Assembly (NCBI GenBank): GCA_949130495.1
Contig: OX422207.1
Coordinates: forward strand, 834,804,073 to 834,868,072
Direction: 5' to 3'
DNA: 64,000 nt
From: Sambucus nigra
Lineage: Eukaryota > Streptophyta > Magnoliopsida > Dipsacales > Adoxaceae
This document shows positions 21,524-33,984 of this stretch, one piece after another. The notes beneath the pieces were generated by a model. It saw only the letters and a list, made by a program, of their open reading frames with translations. It was not told the DNA's origin and searched no databases. Positions within the stretch are counted from its first letter, which is position 1, and every line of letters starts with the position of its first letter. The translations under genes and the position numbers were made by a program.

Positions 21524-22620
21524 AATATTTTTTATCTTAGAAGTTTCAGTGTAATTGATTACGATTACCACATGGCAATCTTTGTTTGGTCATATTGTCT
21601 CCATGGTATTATTATTCCAACCAACAATGTAGAAATATAACTATTGGCTTTTGTCAATAAGGTTGCGTCTGGTTTTCCATCTAAATCTAAAGTCTAAATC
21701 CAAAATTTTATTTGTTTTTATGTCTGAATCAATATATTTAGACATATTCAGATTTCAGATGTAATTTTACCTCTTAACCATTCATAGACAAATATATATG
21801 TTAGCCTCTTAATCATTTTAAAAAACAAATATTATTTGGTGCCTCTTAAGTTTGAATGGTTAAGATTTAGACTTGAGAGGCAAAAATAAATAACCTCTAA
21901 ATGAGATATTAGAATAGAGCATTATTGTGCCTTTTTTTATTTTAATTCTAAAATCTGAAAAGTATCTTTGTTTTCTCTGAGTAAAACTTTTAAATAAATG
22001 TTGTAGTCTAATTCAGATTTCTTATTTAGATTGAGAGGTTTTCATGTTGGAACTGTTTAACCAAATTGTGGCATGTGTGCCTGCCACACTTGGTTTAAAC
22101 TCTAACAAAGTCCTACTCCCCCTTTCCACCACCCCACGACCCCACCCCACCCACCACACACCCCACCACCACCACAACTTGTGACATATGCATTCAATGC
22201 CAATTGTTTCCACGAAGAGTAAACACCTGCGTGTGCAAGACACATTTGCCAATACAAGACTCGCAAATTTGCGTGCAAAATGCAAGCGAATTTGCAAGCT
22301 CGTGCAATACAGATATTCTGCATTTTGTTAACAAAGCTTGTAAAATGTCACTATTTGCAAAAGGCATTACTCTCATTCTTAAGAAAGCTGCAACCAAAAT
22401 GCACACTTGAAACCTGAAAAGTAATTTACAGAAGCTCTTATTGATAATCACATGACCATAACATAAGTTTACTACTTGTACATATTGTCAAGTTTTCAAC
22501 CCAAAGCATACTCTCAACACTCAGGTTCCATCTAAAGACTGCCCAACATTTTATTTTCTTCAAGGGAAATTTTTACAACGAGAAAACATTGCAATACATC
22601 TGGAAAACAGTAAATACTGC
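21524..22620. other. Non-coding flank downstream of SBE1
   Basis: No gene is seen. There is a C-rich CCACCCCAC patch (22105-22180), then a patch rich in GCAAATTTGC-like palindromes (22240-22310), and then the region just downstream of the SBE1 poly(A) signal. Short frames on both strands here look random. Confidence 0.5.
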
Positions 22621-22624
22621 AATT

Positions 22625-22630
22625 TTTATT
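22625..22630 (-). promoter_or_regulatory. Poly(A) signal AATAAA of SBE1
   Basis: TTTATT on the plus strand reads AATAAA on the minus strand, about 30 bases after the SBE1 stop codon. It is a canonical near-upstream element, so it may serve a short 3' UTR or be one of several signals. Confidence 0.6.
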
Positions 22631-22659
22631 GGACTTGTAGCAGAATATAGACAGTCATC

Positions 22660-23976
22660 TTACGCGTCTATTTCGGTAGTTTCATCATCTAAACCTCCCA
22701 TATTTTTTGGGCCAACATCGATATCTTTGACGGAAGTTGATTCTTCAACTTTCTTGTCATTTCCCAATGTGTATGCCAATTCTCTCTCGTCGGCCACAAT
22801 AGACATGTCATCCTGGATTTCTTCTAAGCTCTCTTCAACTCTATAGTAAACCTTGAGAGAAAAAAATAATCAAGATTTAGCAATTCATTTATATCATTTG
22901 AACACACCACAACTGTTCTAGAAACAACATTTGTAATACAAAACTATATTTCATAAAATTATTATTATTAGTATATAACTATTGAAATATTAGGGGACAT
23001 TGAAATAATTTGTTAAAATATTTTTTACTATAATGCAGATTTCGAAGTCTTTTTACTATTTATTACTGGTATAGATGGCCACTAAAGTACTTGATTGTGT
23101 CAGGGGTAGTACGAAAATTTCAAGGGAAGACCAAAGAACGATATGAAGGGCATTATTTCAAATCTTGTAAAATGTGTGAAACTTTAGTTTAACTGTTTGG
23201 TTGTACTTGATTTAACGGAAGTTATTTCCCAGAAGAAAAATAATAACGTTCACGCAATTTTCTTGAACACGTGTGCATGTGTTTGAGTGTTTGTGGAATC
23301 ACACACATATACATTATATAAAATATATATATGTGTGTGTGTATGTGCGCGCGCGCGCGTGTTAAGCATGAGTATAACTTTTCTAGCCAAAAGGAAAAAT
23401 ATTTTACGAAAGAATAAAAAAGAAACATTCAATCATTTCTCAGTTGAAAAAAGTGATACACCATGCACCCATCATGAAGATACAAAATAACATAGTATTA
23501 TAGGTAATTGATTGTATTATGTTCATTTACCAAAACTAAAGTTATTAAAATACAAGCAAATTGGAATTCTGTGTAATAGCATAAAGAATCTTACCGCACA
23601 CGTACGAGCTGGTGAGAGTACTTTGAAGGAGTTAGGACGGTTGTTAAAATTTGTTTCGGGGACTCCGGGGATTCCTTCGGGGGACGTGAAATGCTCCACG
23701 TCATGGCCAATCTGTCACAATAAATTATTTAGTGCCTCAATACAAAGATGCTAAATTACAATTGAAAAATAATTTCACTTGTTAAACCAACCTAGGGAAT
23801 GCACATTAAATAACAAACGGGTGGCTCGAGGACTAAAAGGGCATTCAAATCTCAAAAAAGTACAATGGTGAGACGTCTTGAGAACATGTTAGGGGATTTA
23901 GGGAAGTGTTAATACGTATACAAAAGACTCAAGAACACCCATGAAATATATGCCTATAGGAAAAAAAAAAAAAAAA

Positions 23977-24046
<70 letters not shown>

Positions 24047-24914
24047 GATGAGAAAGATAGAGAGAGATGATTGCCATAGAATGATGCTGAAAAATATCCA
24101 ATCAAATGGGAAACTAGCTAATGGTTGGCCTTGGCCCATCCCATCACAGAATAAAATGATAAACCACTTTCTTTTCTTTTCTTCTATATTTTCTGTTCGA
24201 CCTATGACATGTAACCATGAATGTGCTTTTAAAACAGGTTGCACAGTGGCGGAGCTAGGAATTTATTTTGGGTGGGACACAAATCGTTGATGGGGGTTCG
24301 GGGGAAAAAAAAATTAGGGTTATTTTTACGTTTTACAAATATTTAATTGATAATTTGTATTTTAGGGTTATTTTTACGTTTTACAAAATTTTACGTTATT
24401 TTTATGTTTTACATTTAATGTGTTACCCACATATTATTTCTTAAATATATGTTGAGAGTGACTGATAAATTCTCCACAAAATATGTAAGAACTTTAGCCG
24501 ATTATTGAAAATTTATGTGGGCACTATACCTAGTTCCAAAATATTTGGAGGTAAAAATTTAATTTTCAAATTTTGTGGTGGGGCACTTGCCCACCCCAAC
24601 CTCCATATAGCTCCACCCTGCCAGTGCACAAGGTTCCCGCTTAACTGCAGAGACCGGCAGAGGCAGATGTCTGCTGGCCTTACCCCCTATATATGGAGAG
24701 ACGACCATGTCTCGAACTCAAGACGAACCGTAGCTTGGGCGAGGGCATTTGCCATCGCACCAAGGTACAATGACACTTGCTTATCCGTAAGAAAATTTAC
24801 ATTTGATATTTTGAAAAATGTTTTTATTGGTTAGGAGTGATACAAAGAGCACTATGTCAGTGTCCAGGATCATCCATGTGTGTGTGTGCGTGTGTGCGCA
24901 TGCGCGCGCGCGCG

Positions 24915-24945
<31 letters not shown>

Positions 24946-27900
24946 GAGAGTGCGTCGAGGTTATACAATCAGCCAATCAATCGACGATAGCTTTGATTTC
25001 CCAAGTTGCTCTCTGCCAAGCAGTTTTTATAACTTATATCGTCTCTCGAGGCTAAATCTGGTTAGAGATGAAAGGTATTTTCATGTATTCGGAGTTATAT
25101 GATGTCCATATTGTGCCAAAGTCACATATTATAACATGTACACTTATTATAATTGTATCAAAACAAAAATCTAACTCTAGATAGGTCAACATACTATTCA
25201 CCTATGGGGAAAATATTTAATCCCAAACCAAACGGGGACTTAAACCATAAAGGGAACTAAGTATAATAAACTTTTAACATGGGTTTCCTTACTCTTCCAT
25301 GCCCACCAAATTCCAATGCATCGCTGTCCAACGCAACTTTATATTTCCCGGGTAAGTCACACCCCACTTTGTACCTGTATGTGTAAGAGATCCAATAAAT
25401 GAGTATAAAAAGCCCCAAAAAATGAAAAACCATCATTTTATTATCATCATTTGAGTACTTATTGCTATAGCCTAGGTTTGTTTAACAAATCCGATTCATC
25501 CATTCATTCATGTGGAATCACACTCAAACACAACCACAAATAATATAATATATCATAAAATGAGAACAAAGTTACCCATCATATGTATTCTCCGCGTGGA
25601 AGTTGAAAACAAACACTAGATCTCCCCGTTCAAATACAATAACCTGTTGAATTATATATAAACAATCAATAGTGCAAAGATTTAAAAATATGGAAATGAT
25701 ATTTAAAAAAAAGAAATTGAACTGTCAGTCAATATCAATTCAGAGGCTGTTAATAGGGTAAAATGCAACAAACACTCTAAAGTATTGCTCCAATTGCAAA
25801 GCCCCTAGCATGGCAAATACCCACCAATAAACTGCGAAAATGTTCCAAAAACCCTCTTTTGTTAAATAGTGTCGTGAAAATTATCTTTAGCAACGCATGA
25901 GGTCGGACTTGGTGCGATGGTAAGTGCTTACCCGCCCAAAGCGTTACGTCGCGGGTTCGAGTCTTGGAAGCAGCCTCTCCAAAAATGGGGGTAAGACTTG
26001 CCTACATCTACCTCTCCCAAACCCTGTTAAAGCGGGAGCCTTGTGCACTCCGTACGATCTTTTAACACATAGGGGGAAATTACAAACGAATAAAATAGTT
26101 CAGGGGAGATATTTGGGACATTTCAGTACACGGTTCGCTTAGAACTACTTTTTGGATGGTTTTCGGCCAATGTGAGTTTGAATGTTGGGTTAAGAGGGAA
26201 TCGATTGGAGTCTTATTGGTGAAATTCGGGCTGCTTGGCTTGGAAGAATTGAGGAATGTTGTCTTTACTTTGGCCTTTTATATAGTGGTGGGGCATAGTG
26301 AGAATGGATGTCATGAGTTTTTAGAGAGTGGGGTGATAAATGCGTGCATAATTGAGAATTTTGTGCTAGACACCCCAAAACGCACTCTTTGGAAATCAAG
26401 AATTGGTGAGAATTGATGTCATAAAAAATTTTAACAAGTTTTTTGTGAATGGGGTGATAAATGAGCATAAATGAGACCTTTTTATGTTAGATACCCCCAA
26501 CCACATACTCTTTAGAAATCAAGGATTACAAACCAATTAGTTAGTTACTAGTCTTTACAAGATATTGTCAAAAGTATGACCGTACTTTTGAGAAAAAAAG
26601 GCAAATTTTAGACTTGGGCTTGGTAATAAATGAGGTGGAAGAAGAGTATTGGGAAAAAAAGAAGGAATAGTTTTCAAAATTGATTTTAAAAAGCTTATGA
26701 GTTATGACCATGTAGACTAAACTTACTTGATCTAGTACTGGATAGAGAATGTTTCCCACAAAGATGGAGGAGGTGGATAAGAGGGTGTGTTAGTTTGGCT
26801 AAATTTTCAGTTATTATTAAAGGGAGACTGACGAGGAAGACTTTGGCATCTAGAGGAATTACACAGGGGGGCACCCCTTTTTTAAAAAGAGTTGATTATA
26901 GGAAGAAGAATTGTCTATCCAAAGCATGTGGATAATTTTACTGAAAAGAAATGAGATGAAACAAGACAAAAAGAATCACCTAATAAAATAAACGTGTTTT
27001 AAAAAGTGAAAGGTTTGGGAAACGGTAACTACATAATAATTAAAACATCTCTCTTCGGGGAGTTGGTATTCCATCATGAAAAGCATCTGTCGGATACATG
27101 AGAATGTGTGGGACTCAAGTTGCCAAGAGGGGAACTTTTAGATCTCATTTTATTTCTAGTTGAGAAGTCCCTATCCTTCCTATCTTACGTGTAGCTTTCA
27201 AAGTGGGGGATGACGAGTCCATTAAATTAAGGAGGATGCCTGGGTGGAAAATGCACCACTCAAAATAATTATCCATCCTTGTACCAAATTTCCTCAGACA
27301 AGCAACAACTGATTTTGAGTCTTTATTCAAAAATACAAGGGTCAGTTTTGCCTAATTGCTCAATGATCTAGGGAATGTGAGGTTGATCCGCGGAATGAGG
27401 GAGCGAGGGATTCTCTTGTAAATCATTTTTCAAACACCTTAATTCTGGCCCATCTTTTGTTTATTTTGAACCATCCAAGTTTATCTGGACGTTAGGTATA
27501 CCTTCACAAGTGTCAAGTTTTTTCCTGGCTAGTGTCTCATGGGAGATAAATGTGATTTAACGCAGAAAAAAAAAGGCAAAATTGTCGCATTTCCTCTAAC
27601 TAGTGTATGTCGGGTAATAACTCTTACAAGGATTTGGATTACATGTTAGTTCGTTTTAGTTTACCATCTTGTGTCTAGAGCAAATCGTGAAAGTTAGGCA
27701 TTTAGGGACTGCTTTGTGCGTTGTGTGACTACTGTTGCGATGATTTGGATCACAAGTTAATTCATTGTTGTACATCATCTTTTAAGTAGAGCAAAATCAT
27801 GAGAGTTTTCAACATTTAGGGACTGCTTTCATAGAAGGTAAAGGATCTATTTTTAATGGAGTTCGTGATCCACAGTAAACATTTTTGGAGACGGCGTCAT

Positions 27901-30900
27901 GGCTACATATCGCTTCTTTGGAAGGAGAGCAATGCTAGAAGGTTTGAAGATAAGAAATAGAGAAGGAGAGTCTTTGGGACAAGATCAAATTTTCAGCAAC
28001 TTTGTGGCCTTTTTTGTCTCCTAACTCGAAGAGCTTCCATTTTTCATTATGGAACAGATTTGTAACTTCTCTTTGGTTTTAGCGAAAGTTTCGTTCCTGA
28101 TCAACATATATACACTTATATGTATAAAGTAAACCAAAGCACACATATAATCAAAAAACATATTTATTTAAATTAGATTTCCGTATTAGATACTTAGTAC
28201 TGGAGTACCGAGGTTTTTGTAGATACACTCGGGGATGGAGCAAACCACAAAAACTTGGTAACATATATATTTCATTTCTCGTCTTTCCTTGTTAATCACC
28301 TCTTCTCCACAAAAAAAAAGTGGAATGCAATATTTGGAAACCCGTTATGATAAAGTAATCTAAATGGGTACAGCTATAACCCAGTTCTCAGGGAGGGAGA
28401 GTATCTGGTAAAACGTTTGCAACTAACGTGATAGTTTGGAGTTTTTCTTGCAATTTAACCTAAGAATAATATTGAATCGATGGAATATCTACAAAAACAG
28501 AAAGTAGAGAAGAGCTTGAAAGTAGCATATTCCAGCACCCTATGGGCCAATAATCTTTTAAAAATATGCATGAAGATTAATAAACAGAAAAAACCGTTTG
28601 CATCCATTAAGTGAATTCAACTCAAATTCAAATAAATTCTTGAATTTCGTAAGTACATATCTTATACCCATTCTTGCGGATCCAAGGGTAAATTATTCTT
28701 TAAAAAGTGAATTATATATTCTGCACTTTCTCTCGCCATTTCTCATATAAGCAATTTTAGGGTGAAAAGGTTTTTGCTCAGGAAAATCTGTACCTTATCA
28801 TCTTCATTTGCGCTGCTCACTATCTGTTTTGTTGATGCAAGGAACGAAAATTTATCATCAAGCAAATTCATAGCTCTATCAAATGCATTCATGAACTGCA
28901 TTTCCGACAATAGTATACGAAAACTTTACTTTAGATCTCAATTACCAGAAACCAAAAACACAAATCAAAGGTGCAAAAATATTAAAAAAAAAAATGGCTT
29001 TCTTAACTTTACCCCCAGAGATAATTGCGTAATTCGATCTATCCTCCTAGGAGTTGAAAAATTAGACTCCCTCCCCGCCATGCAACGGATAAGGTACAAA
29101 CGGGTTGATGCACATGCCAGGGGTAAGTATAATTTTTTAATATATAGGGAAGAGAGTTTAATTATGTAATTATTTCAGGGGGTAAAGTCAAAAAACCCTA
29201 AAATCATCATAGAAACTAATGCACCATATAAATTTTGAACCTTGTATCTCAAATGATCTGTTTCCACCAAGTTCCATTGGCGTCTGCTTTTTTCATAACT
29301 CCAATCATTGCCTTCTCTGGGGAAATCGATCCACTCAGGATGGCCAAACTATATAAACATTCATAACGAAATAATTCAACAATTATAAGAGTGGAAAAAG
29401 TTTGTTAAGCATGAAACTAGAATATATATAATCTTTGCCTAATGGGTTTCTCGTAACAAATACACTACGCGGAATCTTCATATTAATATGATGTCCACAA
29501 ACCGACTAGTAAAAGAAATATCATGAATTGCCATCAAGTATTAGGTGGTTTCGTCAGTTGTTCTCATCTCACTTTTATGTGTTCAAATTACCATTAAAAA
29601 CGTAATTATAACAAACTGATCAACCCTGCTTTAAGAAAGAACTTATCTTCTTTTTTTTTAAAGAGTTCGAATTTTCTAACCATTATCCAAAATATCTGTA
29701 ATGCAAAAGTCATTAACTTATTTCAAATAAAATTTGTGCCTTGATGACTTTATGAGTTTGCACTATAATAGGGTCCTAGTTGCTTACCTCATTTCCCATG
29801 AAATTAAGGTAGCCATCTCCTCCTAATGCCATTGTTATAAAGTGAATCATCTGCAAAAGAAAATATAAATGAGAACCATAATTAAATGTATACGATTTAT
29901 CAAAAGACGGTTACAACTCTCCGGGGAAAAAAAAAAGAGAAAAAAGGAAACCAAAAGAGCAATACATGAAACCAAGAAGGGCGGGCGAGGCGGTTTTGAA
30001 ATTATTGATATCCTCTAATGTATTAATAATGATTTAAAAAATATAAATTAATCTTATTTATATGATATTTAATGTTTAGTTGGACGGGCGAGGCCCAATT
30101 TAATTGGGCCTTGCTTCTAATTTTGAAAATCTTATCTCTTTAATAGAAGCCAAATCACACATGTTAAAAGGAACGTTCTTCACACTGACTTAGCCAGGCT
30201 AAACTAGAAATAAGTAACTTCATGGTCATGATAGATAGTGTTAACTAACTAATCCACGAGAAAGACCACAATCCTGTCAACACAAACCGGTAAAACAAAC
30301 CTTGTGAAGTGCAATCCCTCGGTCAATAGTTGGAGAAGCTTCCATCAAAGCCGACATGCCGGAATACATTTCATTGTCCATTAAGAGAAATGCAATAGTC
30401 TTGTCTCCCACAATAGCCTGCACATAACACAGATAAAAATATATATAAATAGATTAAAATAAAATGAAAACAGAAATATCCAAGGTGAAGGTAAAATCAA
30501 AGGAACAGTAATAAGATGGAAAAGAAAGTGATGATGCTGAGAATGAAACCCAAGCATAGGGTTTTAAAGAAGAATTCTATTCGGGTTAAAATATTTTTCA
30601 GTTGGATAAAAAGTAAAATAGTGAAAAGTATTTTCACCTATTCGGAGTTAAACTTTGTTCACCTTTTTGTCCAGAATCACACAATTATAGCGTGTAAATT
30701 CATTTAAAGTCTTATGCAAACAAAAAACTCCAAATAGATGAAAATTCTTCTCATGATTTTACTTTTAACCCCATTGAAAAAATTCACCTCGAACCAAACG
30801 AGGCCTTAACCGTATACCTGGTCGTGACACTCGGCATAAGCTATACACTTTTCGGTATACCTCCTATTCGTCAAACTACATGATATATCCTCCATAGACC

Positions 30901-33900
30901 ACTCTTGATCTGTCTTGTTCTTCAAGTAATCAATCCACTTGTCAGGTATGGCCATCGCTAGGCGGTAATCAAAACCGATTCCACCCTCAGAGACCAGTCG
31001 ACCGAGCCCTGGCATACCAGAAACATCTTCTGCAATCACAGTTGCATCTGGCAAAACGGTATGAATCAAATGATTGGCCAGCATCAAATAAACCACAGCG
31101 TCGACATCTGTTGCTTCGCTAAAATAGTCGTTATAGTTTCCCGTGAATGCCAGGTCGATCCCGTGGTGATGATACAACATTGAAGTTACACCGTCGAATC
31201 GAAACCCGTCAAATTTGAATTCCTCTAACCACCACCTCAAGTTTGAGAGTAGGAAACGAAGAACTTCCCAATTAGCATAGTTGAAGAGTCGACTATCCCA
31301 CAACTTATGGTAGCCTCGATCTCCATTATGGAAGTAAGACTCTTGTGAGCTTTGGCCAACATCAAATCCATTGAGGCCATCGGTGACATTGTTACTTGCA
31401 TGGCTGTGAACAACGTCCATCAAGACCCGTAACCCTAAGCTATGTGCTTTATCGATCAAATACTTGAGGTCTTCCGGGGTTCCTGATCTGCTACTCACGG
31501 CAAAGAAGTTTGTGATGTGATAGCCAAATGATCCATAGTAAGAATGCTCCATTACGGCCATCAATTGAACTGTGTTATAGTTGTTTGCTCGAATACGAGG
31601 CAAAACATCGTCTGCAAACTCTCTGTATGAGTTTACACGGGGTTCTGAGCTGCTCATACCGACATGAGCCTCGTATATCCGCGGGGCCTTGGATTTTGGA
31701 GGACGGGGGTATTTAAACTCATACCTACATCATCAATAAACGGATACGTCAATTAACCAAGTTTCCACGTTTTGTTTCAATCTTTTGATTCAAGAGAGAA
31801 CAATAATGTGCTGTTGTTTTTCATGTATAAGAATTTTCCTAATCTTACAACTAAAACTTAGAGCATGTGAAAGTTTATAATGCAGAGATATGTAACGTAT
31901 GAAGGGTCCAGGCAACTGTGCCTCATATTGGGTTCCTCAGTATTTGGCAACTAGAATTAAATTTGGCAAGACGAGACACCGTACGATAACACAACACCAA
32001 TCGACACAAAAAGTTAATGGGTAACCCCCACCCCCCATAATGATTTCAGGTAATAACTGGTTGACTAACACAAATCTAGCCGTACACAACATGAGCCTGG
32101 TATATGTTTATACACAGTTTGAATACGACACGAACTACGCACGACTCTTGACGAATCGGGTCTGGGTTAAGCAATACCAACCCGCGACACTACATGAAAC
32201 GGCACGGTCCTTTGACAAGTCTACGAGAGTTCTTGTGCTTTGTTTCTCAAAGAATTAAGTGGTTATAACTGTTAATATGTAAAAGATGAATTGTTTTTGT
32301 ACCTTTCAGAAGGTGGTGGGTCCCAGTATACGCCATCATAAGGTGCAGCAAAACTTGCAGGGTCCACAGTGGCATACTTAATCCAAGCTGGGATTCGATC
32401 AATCCAATCTCCATCACCATGCTTGAATCGGAACTTGACTCTTGAATTATGAGGAATCGCTGGATTCTCACCAGAATCGGGAATCTTGATACTCCATACC
32501 CCAAACTGATTCCTTTCCATCTTGTGGTTGGAACCATCCCATCCATTGAAGTCCCCAATAACCTGTGCTTCCCTGCGTCAAAAACGAAGTTGATTCGAAA
32601 GTGAACTCTTATAAAAAGGCAATTAATTGAAAAACGTCAACTTACTGAGCAGCAGGGGCCCATTCGCGATACACAATACCACCTTCTTCTCTATTAAACC
32701 CAAAATTGAAGTAACCTACCATTTAAGAGAAAGGATTAGTTATAAGTAAGCCATTTGACCATAAGCAATTAATTCCTCATCCGAAATTCAACTGATATGC
32801 CAATTGAGAAATGTAGTTTCAAGAGAGCTTTCATCCACTCAGAGGCGTACTTGACTGTCTTGTACCATAAAATATAATATTTCTTATAAGAACGAGATTT
32901 TCGATAAACGCATAAATATATATATATATAAAGGTGGGAGGACAAGTAGTCCTTCAAAGAAAACGTACAATACGAGGGAAAATAGAGTGCACCTTTTTCG
33001 TAATTACAATATAACTCCCCTCTAATTCCTAACAATGGCAAAAAATCGAAATACCAAAAAATTACAGAAGGATACCCAAGAGGAACCCATAAACCTCATG
33101 CTCTCACAAGTGACACTCAACTCAACTCAGCAAAGCCTTTTCCCAATTATTTGAGGCCGACTATGAGTCAGAATCCAAGTTAACCCCACCCCCATCCCCC
33201 GGAATAAACAACCATTTTCCCACCCACTAATTTTCTTCTTAACCCTTTCTTATATGTTTTTCCAAAAGCCAAAGAACACGGGTTTTCCTCCAAAGGCCCC
33301 ACTCATAAGCCTTTCCAACTTGGAGATTCCATGTTAATCTCCACTTGAATGTTTTTACGGACAATATCCTTAAAAAGATCAATTACATTGTTAGGACTAA
33401 AAGCATGTCCTCCTTCCCTGAGAAAATAATAATGATCATAATAATACTAAGAAAATGCGCACGTGTAGTGATGATTTTTTATCATTACCCTGCGCAAATT
33501 TCTCGATGCTTCCTTCATATTGTTCGATAAGCTTTTTCTGGTCTACATATCTCTTTACTCTATATTCCAAATGGTCTTTATATGGTTCCAAACCTGGATC
33601 CATATCCAAGATATCAATATTCTTGATGTCTTCCCCAGTGCTGGTAATTGTTGAGTCGTCATCGGTCATAACAGCTGAAATAGCATAGTTGTGTTCCACC
33701 TAAAGCGGACAATATAAAACATAAGTAGATAACTACTTTGCATTTTATACACCTCACAAATTAGATAACACAAAATTATGTACATTTTCTTTATATATAT
33801 ATATATATAATGCTATGCGTACTAAGTTTTTATACTAAGTTTGTGTATCAAGTACATTAAAATGTTATGCACACGCACCAGAAGTACAACACTTTGATAC

Positions 33901-33944
33901 ACATGGTACACCCTGGTTTAGAAAGTTGGTACGCATAGCATTTT

Positions 33945-33984
<40 letters not shown>

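Noticed and set aside
22589..22846. 85-codon plus-strand frame
   Set aside because: It is the antisense of the last SBE1 exon.
23961..24046. CRISPR-like or satellite array
   Set aside because: Simple trinucleotide repeat without spacers, in a eukaryotic intron.
23898..24244. Leucine-rich and tyrosine-rich open frames
   Set aside because: They are translations of the (TAA)n microsatellite on the minus strand.
25902..26058. Possible tRNA gene from box A and box B
   Set aside because: No cloverleaf can be completed, and the continuation matches the SINE body shared by three other copies.
28762..29169. 135-codon plus-strand frame
   Set aside because: It runs antisense over SBE1 exon 10 and the intron before it; exon coding on the minus strand with correct splice sites explains it.
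31910..32220. Possible transposon fragment in SBE1 intron 5 with ACACGA-like words
   Set aside because: I could not find matching ends or a target duplication.
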